Source: JAGNZR01 sp051652785 (GTDB lineage Bacteria > Fusobacteriota > Fusobacteriia > Fusobacteriales > Fusobacteriaceae). Taken from it: DNA of 64,000 bases. The translations under genes were made by a program, and so were the position numbers. Under the pieces are notes generated by a model. That model saw only the letters and a list, made by a program, of their open reading frames with translations. It searched no databases and was not told where the DNA came from. Shown here piece after piece: positions 16,247-25,098 of this stretch (positions within the stretch are counted from its first letter, which is position 1; each line of letters starts with the position of its first letter). The stretch covers positions 35,615 to 99,614 of the forward strand of contig JBOFUX010000087.1 of the NCBI GenBank assembly GCA_051652785.1. The letters run 5' to 3'.

Positions 16247-18094
16247 ATGGAAAGTAGTAATTTTATTAAAGAATTGTTTTCTAATAGAAGAAATGTTGTA
16301 AAAATATTAATTGATGTAATTTTAATATTTTTATCAACTATAATAGCAATTGTAGTTCGATTTGAAAATAATTATAAAGAGCATATGAATTTAAGTTATT
16401 TTTTTGTTTATGTAATTGTTTTTTTTATTTTTTATATTTGGAATAAATTAGGTGTAAAGAGTTGGCGATATACGAATTCCTCTGATGTATTGAAATTAAT
16501 TTTAGCAAATATATTTTCTTTTATAGCATTGTTATCCTATTATTCATTAGCGAAGGAATCATTTTCTAGATCTGTTGTTTTTCTTATTTTTTCCTTATCT
16601 ATAATAGCTCAGTTGGGGAGTAGATTACTATTTATATTAAGAAGAACTTATTCAATTCACTGTAGCTCTATGAAAGATAGAAAAAAAACTATTATTTATG
16701 GTGCTGGAGAGGCAGGAGTTAACCTTTCTCGTGAATCTATTCAAAACAATAATTTTCCTTATGATATTGTTGCATTTGTAGATGATGATAAAAAAAAGAT
16801 AGGTACCTATATAAATGATATAAAAGTTTTTCCTTATTCAACTTTAAATAAAAAATTGAAAGACTTAAATATAGAAACTCTTATTATTGCCATGCCTTAT
16901 TTAAATAAAGAAAAATTAAATGAGTTAATAGAAAAAATAAAATTTGCTGAAAATAGAGGTATTAGCATTAAAATTTTACCTACTTTTGAAAATATCCTTA
17001 GTGAAACTTCTCTTGTATCCCAGATAAAAGATATTCAAATTGAAGATCTTTTAGGACGAGCTCAAGTTTTAGTTAATGGAGATAACATACGAAAACTAAT
17101 TGACAATAAAGTTATTTTTATAACTGGCGGTTCTGGGAGTATAGGTTCTGAACTGGCTAGACAAATTGCAAAATATCTTCCTAAGAAGTTAGTTTTAATA
17201 GATCTTAATGAAAATTCTCTATATTTTCTTCAACTCGAACTTGAAAGAACTTTTAAAAATCTAAATTTAGAGATAGAAATTGCTAATATTAGAGAGCGTG
17301 ATAAAGTAGATTTTTTATTTGAGAAGTATAAACCAAAAATTGTATTTCATGCAGCAGCTCATAAACACGTTCCTCTTATGGAACATAATCCTGAAGAAGC
17401 TATTAAAAATAATATATTTGGGACTAGAAATGTTATGCTCATGGCGGATAAACACAATGTTGAAAGTTTTGTTCTAATTAGTACAGATAAGGCAGTTAAT
17501 CCTACTAATGTTATGGGTGCTACAAAAAGAGGCTGTGAATTAGTTTTGGAACATATTAATAAAACAAGTAAAACTAAATTTATGGCTGTTAGATTTGGAA
17601 ATGTCTTAGGAAGTAGTGGTTCTGTTATTCCTCACTTCAAACAACTTATTAAAGAAGGTAAAAATTTAACTTTAACTCATGAGGAGATTACTCGATATTT
17701 CATGACAATTTCTGAGGCAGCCCAACTAGTAATGGAGGCAGGTTCTCTAGGAAATGGCGGAGAAATTTTCATTCTCGATATGGGAAAACCAGTAAAAATA
17801 ATTGATCTTGCTAATAACATGATAAAACTTTCTGGAGCAAAGATAGGTATTGATGTTATAGGACTTCGTCAAGGAGAAAAACTTTTTGAGGAACTTCTTT
17901 ATGATACAAATGTTGCTATAAAAACTGAAAATAAAAAGATATTTATTACTAAAATTGAGGATGGAGAGATAAATGTTGAAGAACAATTAAAACAATTAAA
18001 AAAAGCAATTATTTTACCAAATAAAAAAGAATTAAAACAGGTCCTTAAAAACTTTATCGTTAGCTATAAAGAACCTAGTCATAATAAGGATTAA
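16247..18094 (+). CDS. Membrane-bound nucleotide-sugar 4,6-dehydratase (CapD/WbpM/PglF type)
   Basis: A 615-residue protein. Four membrane segments within residues 15-130 precede a first Rossmann-like domain (TIIYGAGEAGVNL, about 145-270), then the catalytic SDR domain from about 285: FITGGSGSIGSELARQI for NAD(P), FHAAAHKHVPLMEHNPEEA, STDKAVNPTNVMGATKR and RFGNVLGSSGSVIPHF. The catalytic Tyr of ordinary SDRs is replaced by Met in the MxxxK arrangement typical of WbpM/PglF. It should convert UDP-GlcNAc to a 4-keto-6-deoxy sugar for bacillosamine- or QuiNAc-type glycans. The gene starts a two-gene unit with the Wzz-like gene; no other glycan genes are present. Confidence 0.92.
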   Translation: MESSNFIKELFSNRRNVVKILIDVILIFLSTIIAIVVRFENNYKEHMNLSYFFVYVIVFFIFYIWNKLGVKSWRYTNSSDVLKLILANIFSFIALLSYYSLAKESFSRSVVFLIFSLSIIAQLGSRLLFILRRTYSIHCSSMKDRKKTIIYGAGEAGVNLSRESIQNNNFPYDIVAFVDDDKKKIGTYINDIKVFPYSTLNKKLKDLNIETLIIAMPYLNKEKLNELIEKIKFAENRGISIKILPTFENILSETSLVSQIKDIQIEDLLGRAQVLVNGDNIRKLIDNKVIFITGGSGSIGSELARQIAKYLPKKLVLIDLNENSLYFLQLELERTFKNLNLEIEIANIRERDKVDFLFEKYKPKIVFHAAAHKHVPLMEHNPEEAIKNNIFGTRNVMLMADKHNVESFVLISTDKAVNPTNVMGATKRGCELVLEHINKTSKTKFMAVRFGNVLGSSGSVIPHFKQLIKEGKNLTLTHEEITRYFMTISEAAQLVMEAGSLGNGGEIFILDMGKPVKIIDLANNMIKLSGAKIGIDVIGLRQGEKLFEELLYDTNVAIKTENKKIFITKIEDGEINVEEQLKQLKKAIILPNKKELKQVLKNFIVSYKEPSHNKD

Positions 18095-18119
18095 AAATAA
18101 ATAAAGAGAGGTAGTATTT

Positions 18120-19073
18120 ATGAAACAAGAAATTGAGAAATATTGTGAAAGAGAAGAGGAAATAGACTTATACGAGCTATTGTTTATAATTTTTAAAAAT
18201 AAGAAGACTATTATTATAACAACGTTAGTAGTAATGGTATTATCTTTCACGGCTGCTCTTTATATAAGAGCAAATACTTATGTTAAATATGGAGTAAAGA
18301 TAGTCAGAGATTACTCTATTGAAAATAATATTTTTTTAAAAAAAGCAAAAATAATTCCTGAAAGAATCTCAATAGATACATTGTTAAAGAATGATGATGT
18401 TATTATAGCACTTTTTAAAAATCAAAAATTAGCAGACTTATATCATAAATCAGTTAGTTTAAAGACTGATGACATCTCAATAATGAGAAATTTTATATTG
18501 GAAAAAATTAAAATTAATACTAATAAAGAAGAGAAACTTCTTTTAGAAGAAAGACCATCTATAGAATTTGATTTTTTAGGAAATAGAAATTTAAGTGTAG
18601 AAATAGGGGATTTATTAATAAAGCTATATACTGAAGAATATCTAAATAAAATTTATGAAAAAATTAATTTTAGATATGATTTTGTGTCTAATGAAAGAGA
18701 AAAATTAAGAAAAGATTTTGAAAAAGTGGATCTTAAAATTAAAAATGTTATGAATATAGAGTTCTCTAATAATTATAATAATTTAAATTTAGAACAAATT
18801 ATCGCTCTAAAATATCCTGTATTATTTAGTGAATTGAGTAATATTAGAAATCTTTATAATGAATATAATGAGGAATTAATAGGTTTAACTGGATTTAAAA
18901 ACGATAAAAATAAAAAAGAGATTTTGAAAAAAACGTCTTCTTATTATGAAATAAAAACTAAAAGTAAAGCTAAATTGATATTAGTCGTGGGGATAGTACT
19001 TGGTTTAATGCTGGGAATTACTTTGGCATTTATAAAAGAATTTGTAGAAAAATATAAGAAAAAATATGGTTAA
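18120..19073 (+). CDS. Wzz-type polysaccharide chain-length regulator
   Basis: A 317-residue inner-membrane protein with the Wzz architecture: a short cytoplasmic N-terminus (IDLYELLFIIFKNKKTI), a first membrane helix at about 35-55, a long periplasmic helical region with coiled-coil character (residues 170-260), and a second membrane helix near the end (LILVVGIVLGLMLGITLAF) followed by a basic tail. It lacks a kinase domain, so it is the regulator alone. It would set chain length of O-antigen-like or capsular polymer and is 26 nt from the dehydratase gene. The usual proline-rich segment before TM2 is not evident. Confidence 0.8.
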   Translation: MKQEIEKYCEREEEIDLYELLFIIFKNKKTIIITTLVVMVLSFTAALYIRANTYVKYGVKIVRDYSIENNIFLKKAKIIPERISIDTLLKNDDVIIALFKNQKLADLYHKSVSLKTDDISIMRNFILEKIKINTNKEEKLLLEERPSIEFDFLGNRNLSVEIGDLLIKLYTEEYLNKIYEKINFRYDFVSNEREKLRKDFEKVDLKIKNVMNIEFSNNYNNLNLEQIIALKYPVLFSELSNIRNLYNEYNEELIGLTGFKNDKNKKEILKKTSSYYEIKTKSKAKLILVVGIVLGLMLGITLAFIKEFVEKYKKKYG

Positions 19074-19145
19074 AAATATAAATAATATATAGATTTAAAA
19101 ATAGCTAAAGCTAGTGGTTTTATACACTTTTAGGTAAATAAATAA

Positions 19146-19180
19146 AATGAGGAGAGTTCTATAGAACTCTCCTCATTTTT
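19146..19180 (+). terminator. Intrinsic terminator after the wzz-like gene
   Basis: AATGAGGAGAGTTC (19146-19159) and GAACTCTCCTCATT (19164-19177) form a perfect 14-bp stem with a TATA loop and T-tail. The A-rich flank on the other side makes it possibly bidirectional for the convergent Rep_3-like gene. Confidence 0.85.
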
Positions 19181-19208
19181 GTGAAAAATAGAATATTTAG
19201 GACAGTGA

Positions 19209-20288
19209 TTATTTAATACATTTTTGATAAATTGTGATATTAGATAATTCTTTTGGACTAAATGTAAGCTCCAATTTTATATTTTCACTAATAATAGTTA
19301 TTGTTTTTTTAGGAATTAAAGAATAAAGTTGTTTGGTTAAATTTGTATAGTAATCAAATGTAACAATTTCAGAAAAATCCAAGTTAATAATTTCTTTATA
19401 AACAGCTTTTATAAATAAGTTTATAGTTGGAGTTAAGATTTCAATGTTGTTCAACAGAATATAAAAACTTCCAATTTTATTTAACAATACATTTTCTAAT
19501 AGTTCGTCAAAAGTTAAATTATATTTATTTTTATTCTTTATAGTGAAAATAATTTTAGATTTTACATACTCATAATTATTGATATTTAGAGAACTTAATA
19601 TTAATGAGTATATTTTATTTGGGTTAGAAATATGATGTTTATAAAATTTTAAAATTATTTTTGCATAGTTTTTAATAGTGTTAATTCTCGAATTTTCTAT
19701 TAAAAATACTATTTTCCAAATATCATTTTCTTTTATTAAGGAAAACTCTATTTTAAAATCAGTATTTTTGTTTATATCTTCAACTAAAGGGATGAGTCTA
19801 AATCTTTTTAGGTCATAGTGTCGTAAATAAAAATCAAGTATTAAAATTTCTCTAAATTTTTCTAACTCAATAGTTATTTTACTTTTTAGCATATTTTCTT
19901 TTAAAATTTTATAGAAAAAATCGATAGAAAAAGAATATTTTAAAAATAATACTTCTTTTAATGAATAATTTAAAATTTTTTCTTTATCAGTTAAATATTC
20001 TATAAATTCAAAATTAAAATTTACTTTAATTGTTTTTTCATTAATAATTAAAGAGGAAAAAAATGGACAATAAACTTTAGCAACTTCTGACTCAAGAAAA
20101 TAGATTCCCTTTTTAGAAAGTCTCTCAACAAAATTGTTTTTAGAATTATTAAGTTTAGGTATCTCTAATTCTTCTAATAAAAACTTCATTTTTTCATTTT
20201 TAAAATATTTTTCTAGAAAAAAAATTAAAATAATTTTTTCATCTTTAGTTAAATATGACGAAAATTCTACAAAATATTTATTTTTCAT
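19209..20288 (-). CDS. Rep_3-like (plasmid replication initiator-type) double winged-helix protein
   Basis: A 359-residue, Lys/Ile/Asn-rich protein. Residues 10-65 resemble a first winged helix (LTKDEKIILIFFLEKY). Residues 105-200 match the second winged helix of Rep_3 initiators: FFYKILKENMLKSKITIELE, then YDLKRFRLIPLVEDINKNT, FKIEFSLIKENDIWKIVF. The Ile-Asn near EDINKNTDF and the following strand pair are the family's strongest marks. Residues 210-359 have no recognised domain. Such proteins start plasmid replication at iterons, but none are seen nearby, and a role as a DNA-binding regulator is equally possible. It stands alone, divergent from the PTS operon. AT-richness is higher than in neighbours, which may point to acquisition. 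Confidence 0.55.
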   Translation of the reverse strand: MKNKYFVEFSSYLTKDEKIILIFFLEKYFKNEKMKFLLEELEIPKLNNSKNNFVERLSKKGIYFLESEVAKVYCPFFSSLIINEKTIKVNFNFEFIEYLTDKEKILNYSLKEVLFLKYSFSIDFFYKILKENMLKSKITIELEKFREILILDFYLRHYDLKRFRLIPLVEDINKNTDFKIEFSLIKENDIWKIVFLIENSRINTIKNYAKIILKFYKHHISNPNKIYSLILSSLNINNYEYVKSKIIFTIKNKNKYNLTFDELLENVLLNKIGSFYILLNNIEILTPTINLFIKAVYKEIINLDFSEIVTFDYYTNLTKQLYSLIPKKTITIISENIKLELTFSPKELSNITIYQKCIK

Positions 20289-20352
20289 AAAATATTCTCC
20301 TCTTTAATATAATAAAAAATAACGAAATTTAACTATTAAAAACTTCGCTCTT

Positions 20353-20370
20353 GTTTTCACCAGTAAAAAC
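20353..20370. promoter_or_regulatory. Imperfect palindrome, possible operator
   Basis: GTTTTCAC-CA-GTAAAAAC has 8-bp arms with one mismatch. It lies between the divergent Rep_3-like gene and the PTS operon, about 50 nt before the -35 box of the latter. The bound factor is unknown. Confidence 0.3.
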
Positions 20371-20418
20371 ACCTTAAAAAAATAAAAACAACGAAAATAA
20401 GAACTTTTTGTTTGTAAA

Positions 20419-20447
20419 TTGACACTATTGTAATTTTATGTTATTGT
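20419..20447 (+). promoter_or_regulatory. Candidate promoter of the PTS-GH4 operon
   Basis: Perfect TTGACA (20419-20424), 17-nt spacer, TATTGT (20442-20447), about 96 nt before the permease gene. No cre-type operator was recognised in the leader. Confidence 0.45.
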
Positions 20448-20543
20448 TAGTCTATCATAATATCAATAAAGTTTCAAATTAAATTAAAATTTTTGTTCTA
20501 GAGAATACTTTGATTTTTTTTAAAAAATAAAGGGGGGATTCTT

Positions 20544-21914
20544 ATGTCAGCAATGAATCGTTTGAATAATTTTCTAGAAAAATATTTTTTACCTGTAGCA
20601 ATAAAAATCTCATCACAAATACATATCCAAGCAATCAGAGATGGATTAATTCTATCAATGCCCCTTCTAATAGTAGGTTCAATATTTTTAATTTTTGGAT
20701 ATTTGCCAATACCTGGGTATCCAGAGTTTATGTCTAAAATATTTGGAACTCTATGGCAAGAAAGACTCTTATATCCAGTTCAAGTAACCTTCGATATTAT
20801 GGCCTTATTTATTGCTATTGGCGTGGCATATAGACTTGCAGAAAAAAGAAAAGTAGATCAACTTTCTTGTGCTGTAATCTCTTTAACTGCTTTTTTATTA
20901 TTAACACCATTTAAGATTAATTTTTTTCATAATGATATTTTTTTAAATATAAAAGGAATTGATTTAGGTTTAATTGGGAGTAAGGGGATATTCGTAGCTA
21001 TTATAATAGGAATTTTAACAACTGAAATAGTGAAATTTTCTGTAAATAAGAACTTAATGATTAAAATGCCAGATTCGGTTCCACCTGCAGTTAGTAAATC
21101 TTTTTCTGCTCTTATCCCTGCTTTAATGGTTATTTTATTAGCACTGTTAATAAGAATTTTATTTGAAATTACATCTTTTGAACATATTCACAATTTTATT
21201 ATTTTTATTATTGGAAAACCCCTGACATATTTAGGGAGTTCTTTTATAGGAACTTTATTGGCAGTTTTAGCTACTCAATTATTTTGGGCTATGGGATTGC
21301 ATGGAGCGTCTATAGTAGGCTCTGTTATGACTCCAGTTTGGTTAACTATGATGGATCAAAACAGGATAGCTTTTCAAGGAGGAGAAATAATTCCTAATAT
21401 AAGTGGAAGTAGTTTTATATTTTTAGTTTCTAAAATTGGAGGTTCGGGTTTAACACTGAGTTTGGCATTTTTTATGGCTTTTTTCGCAAAAAGTAAACAA
21501 CTGAAGGAAATTGGAAAAATTTCTTTAGGTCCTGGAATATTTAATATAAATGAACCTATTATTTTTGGAACTCCTATTGTTATGAATCCTATTTTGATGA
21601 TTCCATTTATTATTGCTCCTTTAATAAGCACTGGAATTATATATTTAGCTATGAAACTTGGAATTGTAGCAATGACAAATGGAGTAAATATCCCCTGGAC
21701 TCTGCCAGCCCCAATTTATGGATATTTGATTACAGGTGGTAGTGTTTCTGGTGCAGCAGCAGCGTGCGTAGTTTTTATTATATCGGGAATTATATATTAT
21801 CCTTTTTTTAAAATTTATGATGCTGAAAAAGTAAAAGAAGAACTAGATTATGTTGAAGAAATAAAACAAAATAATTTTGAGGAGGATATGAGTGAAGAGA
21901 TTGAAATAATATAA
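20544..21914 (+). CDS. PTS cellobiose/lichenan-type EIIC permease
   Basis: A 456-residue membrane protein of the lactose/cellobiose EIIC family with about ten membrane segments. Conserved parts are IQAIRDGLILSMPLLIVGS, the FWAMGLHGASIVG loop, GGSGLTL and the substrate-site region GPGIFNINEPIIFGTPIVMNP. It imports a beta-glucoside or related disaccharide with phosphorylation. The matching EIIA and EIIB are not fused and not adjacent, so they must be encoded elsewhere. The GH4 gene 37 nt downstream should cleave the imported sugar phosphate. GGGGGG precedes the ATG. Confidence 0.93.
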   Translation: MSAMNRLNNFLEKYFLPVAIKISSQIHIQAIRDGLILSMPLLIVGSIFLIFGYLPIPGYPEFMSKIFGTLWQERLLYPVQVTFDIMALFIAIGVAYRLAEKRKVDQLSCAVISLTAFLLLTPFKINFFHNDIFLNIKGIDLGLIGSKGIFVAIIIGILTTEIVKFSVNKNLMIKMPDSVPPAVSKSFSALIPALMVILLALLIRILFEITSFEHIHNFIIFIIGKPLTYLGSSFIGTLLAVLATQLFWAMGLHGASIVGSVMTPVWLTMMDQNRIAFQGGEIIPNISGSSFIFLVSKIGGSGLTLSLAFFMAFFAKSKQLKEIGKISLGPGIFNINEPIIFGTPIVMNPILMIPFIIAPLISTGIIYLAMKLGIVAMTNGVNIPWTLPAPIYGYLITGGSVSGAAAACVVFIISGIIYYPFFKIYDAEKVKEELDYVEEIKQNNFEEDMSEEIEII

Positions 21915-21951
21915 AAGGAAATAATTCATAAATAAACTTGGAGGGATAGAA

Positions 21952-23298
21952 ATGAAAAAAAAATTAAAAATAGTTACTATTGGCGGAGGGTCCTCATATA
22001 CTCCTGAAATAATAGAAGGTTTTATAAAAAGATATAGTGAATTACCCATTTCAGAACTTTGGTTAGTGGATATTGAGGACGGAGAAGAAAAGTTAGAAAT
22101 AGTGGGCAATTTAGCAAAAAGAATGGTAGAAAAAGCTAATCTTAAAAACGATTTTAAAATTTATTTAACCTTGGATAGAAAAGTAGCTTTAAAAGATGCA
22201 GATTTTGTAATTACGCAATTTAGAGTAGGACTTTTAGAGGCAAGAATAAGGGATGAAAAAATACCACTGAGATATGGAATGATTGGACAAGAAACAAATG
22301 GTGCTGGAGGTTTTGCAAAAGCGTTAAGAACAATTCCAGTGATATTAGACATTTGTAAAGATATAACTGAATTGTGCCCAGAGGCATGGCTTGTGAATTT
22401 TACAAATCCAAGTGGAATGGTAACAGAAGCGGTTATAAAATATTATCCAAAGATAAAAATAGCTGGTCTTTGCAACGTTCCAATAGGTGTTAGAAAATCA
22501 GTTGTAGAGGCTTTAAAAGCTAAAGATAGTGAGGTGGAATTAATTTGTGGAGGATTAAATCATTTTTTCTGGGGAAGAAAAGTTTTACACAACGGAATTG
22601 ATAAAACAAAGGAAGCTGTTATTGGAGTTTTAGAGGATATAGAAAACTCTCCTGCAAATATAAAAATGAGAGAACCGTGGTTGAAAGAACAAATTATGGA
22701 TTTAGGAATGATTCCTTGTGCATATCATAGATATTATTATTTGACAGATGAAATGTTAAGAGCTCAAATTGCAGATGTAAAATCTGGGAAAGGAACAAGA
22801 GGGGAACAAGTTAAAATTATGGAAAAGGAACTTTTTGAATTGTATAAAGATCCTAATTTAAAGGAAAAACCTAAACAATTAGAGCAGAGAGGAGGACAGT
22901 ATTATTCTGATGCTGCATGTGAGCTTATTAATTCTATTTATAATGATAAGGGTACAATTATTGTAGTTTCTACTAAAAATAATGGAATTATCGATTGTTT
23001 GCCTAATAATTGTGCGGTTGAAGTTAGTGCTAAAATTTATAAGGATGGTATAAAGCCTTTTTCACAAGAATCAATGCCATTAGAAGCTAGAGGACTTTTG
23101 CAATTGATGAAATGCTTTGAAGAAATGACGATAGAGGCCGCAGTTACAGGGAATTATCAAAAAGCCATACATGCATTAACTTTAAACCCACTTGTTAATA
23201 GTGGAAATCAAGTTAAGACAATGTTTGATGAAATTATTAGAGAAAATTGGGATTATTTACCAAAGTTTCACCATGCAATTTCTAAAAAAAAATATTAA
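21952..23298 (+). CDS. 6-phospho-beta-glucosidase, glycoside hydrolase family 4
   Basis: A 448-residue GH4 enzyme, typical length. The N-terminal Rossmann fold has IGGGSSYTPEI for NAD+. It is followed by TQFRVGLLEARIRDEKIPLRYG, GQETNGAGGFAKALRTI, VNFTNPSGMVTEA, GLCNVPIG (Cys, metal ligand) and CGGLNHFFWG (His, metal ligand). GH4 enzymes need NAD+ and Mn2+ and cleave through a redox mechanism. The match to the LicH/CelF group and the adjoining cellobiose-type EIIC favour a 6-phospho-beta-glucosidase over an alpha-specific one. Terminated by a strong hairpin. Confidence 0.92.
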   Translation: MKKKLKIVTIGGGSSYTPEIIEGFIKRYSELPISELWLVDIEDGEEKLEIVGNLAKRMVEKANLKNDFKIYLTLDRKVALKDADFVITQFRVGLLEARIRDEKIPLRYGMIGQETNGAGGFAKALRTIPVILDICKDITELCPEAWLVNFTNPSGMVTEAVIKYYPKIKIAGLCNVPIGVRKSVVEALKAKDSEVELICGGLNHFFWGRKVLHNGIDKTKEAVIGVLEDIENSPANIKMREPWLKEQIMDLGMIPCAYHRYYYLTDEMLRAQIADVKSGKGTRGEQVKIMEKELFELYKDPNLKEKPKQLEQRGGQYYSDAACELINSIYNDKGTIIVVSTKNNGIIDCLPNNCAVEVSAKIYKDGIKPFSQESMPLEARGLLQLMKCFEEMTIEAAVTGNYQKAIHALTLNPLVNSGNQVKTMFDEIIRENWDYLPKFHHAISKKKY

Positions 23299-23320
23299 GA
23301 TAAAAATAAAAAATGGATTA

Positions 23321-23363
23321 TATAAAAAAGAGATAAATTAATTAAATTTATCTCTTTTTTATA
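23321..23363. terminator. Bidirectional intrinsic terminator
   Basis: TATAAAAAAGAGATAAATT (23321-23339) pairs with its perfect complement at 23345-23363. It lies between the convergent GH4 gene and gltX and can serve both. Confidence 0.8.
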
Positions 23364-23431
23364 TAAAATTTTAATATTAATTTTCAGTGTTTACACAAAA
23401 CTTAAAACACTCCTTAAGATTATAAAATATA

Positions 23432-24943
23432 TTATATATTATATTTTTTTATCATACTATTAATTCTAGATAAAGTCCGCTCTCTACCAATAATAAACAC
23501 TAAATTGTAGAGGTCAGCCCCCTTAGCTAAACCAGTTAAAACAGCTCTTAAAGGCATATAAACCTTTCCAGGACCTTCTCCTATTTCTTCAAGAGTTATA
23601 TTTAATACTGCTTTAGCCTCTTCTAATGATATTTCGTTACTTGAAAAACTTTTTATTTTTTCAGCAAAAAGTAAAATCGATTTTTTTCCTATTTCATCTT
23701 TTATAGCACTATATAATCTTTCGGTACTTTTAATCTCTTTTTTATCCATTGCAAGAGTCATTTCAGGCAGCGAAAATTCATCTTTGAAGTATACCTCAGA
23801 AGTAATTGCTATTTCTTTTAAGGTAGTGCAAAATTCCCTTTGCAATTCAACTATTTTAGTAAGTGTTAAGTATTCTTTTTCAGTAAGAGTATCACCTATA
23901 TACCCATACTCTTTAAAAAATGGGATAGTTAAATCAGTTAGTTCTTTTAAATCTTTAAGTCTCATATGTTGATTGTTTACCCATCCTAATTTAACTAAAT
24001 CAAAAACAGGTCCTCCAAGAGCAACTCTATCAATATTAAAATTTTCTTTAAATTCATCAAGGGTAAAAATTTCTTTGTTATCTCCAAAAGAATACCCCAT
24101 AAGTCCTAAGAAATTGATAAGTCCTTCTTTTAAATATCCTTCATTTTTATACCAGATAAGCGAAACAGGATTTTTTCTTTTAGATATTTTTGTTTTGTCA
24201 CTATTTCTTAAGAGTGGCATGTGAATAAACTCAGGGGCGTCCCATTTGAATGCTCTATAAAGTTGAATATGTTTAGGTGTTGAAGGTATCCATTCTTCAG
24301 CTCTAATTACATGAGTAATTCCCATTAAGTGATCATCTACAACGTTTGCTAAATGATAAGTGGGATAACCGTCTCCTTTAAGTAAAACTTGATCATCAAT
24401 TTTATCATTATCAAAAACAATATCCCCTCTAAGTCTATCGTGAATTATAGTTGTACCGTCATAAGGCATTCTAAGTCTAATTACATATTCTTCTCCTGCT
24501 ACAAGTTTAGAATTAACTTCTTCTTTAGAAAGAGACCTACAATGACCGTCATAACCTGGAGCTTTTCCCATAGTTTTTTGTCTATCTCTAAGATTAGTTA
24601 ATCTTTCTTCCGAACAAAAACAATAATATGCTTCACCATCTTCAACTAATTTTTTAGCATAGTCTCCGTATATATGAAATCTATCAGATTGTCGATATGG
24701 ACCGCAGTTACCACCAACATCTGGTCCTTCTTTCCAATTTAACCCTAACCAACCAAGAGTATCAAAAATAACTTGCTCAGATCCTTCTGTATATCTATTT
24801 TGATCTGTATCTTCTATTCTAAGTATAAATTCTCCATTATTGACATGGGCAAAGGCTATGTTAAAAAGAGCTATATAAGCAGTTCCAACATGGGGATCTC
24901 CAGTAGGAGACGGTGCTATTCGAGTTCTTACTTTTCTTTCCAT
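23432..24943 (-). CDS. gltX: Glutamyl-tRNA synthetase
   Basis: Class I synthetase charging tRNA-Glu; 503 residues. The HIGH-type motif is in APSPTGDPHVGTAYIALFN and the KMSKS-type loop in DKTKISKRKNPVS. RIEDTDQNRYTEGS is the conserved acidic patch, and the C-terminal anticodon-binding domain is helical. If this organism lacks GlnRS the enzyme may also charge tRNA-Gln, which is common in bacteria but not testable here. The start at 24943 has GGAGGA 6 nt upstream. It follows the proS terminator, so it has its own promoter. No T-box leader was found. Confidence 0.97.
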   Translation of the reverse strand: MERKVRTRIAPSPTGDPHVGTAYIALFNIAFAHVNNGEFILRIEDTDQNRYTEGSEQVIFDTLGWLGLNWKEGPDVGGNCGPYRQSDRFHIYGDYAKKLVEDGEAYYCFCSEERLTNLRDRQKTMGKAPGYDGHCRSLSKEEVNSKLVAGEEYVIRLRMPYDGTTIIHDRLRGDIVFDNDKIDDQVLLKGDGYPTYHLANVVDDHLMGITHVIRAEEWIPSTPKHIQLYRAFKWDAPEFIHMPLLRNSDKTKISKRKNPVSLIWYKNEGYLKEGLINFLGLMGYSFGDNKEIFTLDEFKENFNIDRVALGGPVFDLVKLGWVNNQHMRLKDLKELTDLTIPFFKEYGYIGDTLTEKEYLTLTKIVELQREFCTTLKEIAITSEVYFKDEFSLPEMTLAMDKKEIKSTERLYSAIKDEIGKKSILLFAEKIKSFSSNEISLEEAKAVLNITLEEIGEGPGKVYMPLRAVLTGLAKGADLYNLVFIIGRERTLSRINSMIKKYNI

Positions 24944-25065
24944 GGTTAATCCTCCTAAAATATTATATATAAACTATAGGTTAGTTTTACCTTCTTTTAA
25001 TATAATTTAGTTTAATATAATTTAAATTAATTATATCATAGAGTACAATAATTTTCTATAACAAA

Positions 25066-25094
25066 AAGAAGTGGACTTGCCGCCACTTCTTAAA
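25066..25094 (-). terminator. Intrinsic terminator after proS
   Basis: On the minus strand AAGAAGTGG and CCACTTCTT form a 9-bp GC-containing stem (25066-25074 and 25083-25091) followed by TTTTTG. It separates proS from gltX. Confidence 0.8.
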
Positions 25095-25098
25095 AAAA

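Noticed and set aside
24944..25065. T-box leader before gltX or proS
   Set aside because: No T-box core (AGGGTGGNACCGCG-like) or specifier hairpin could be seen; only a simple terminator is present.
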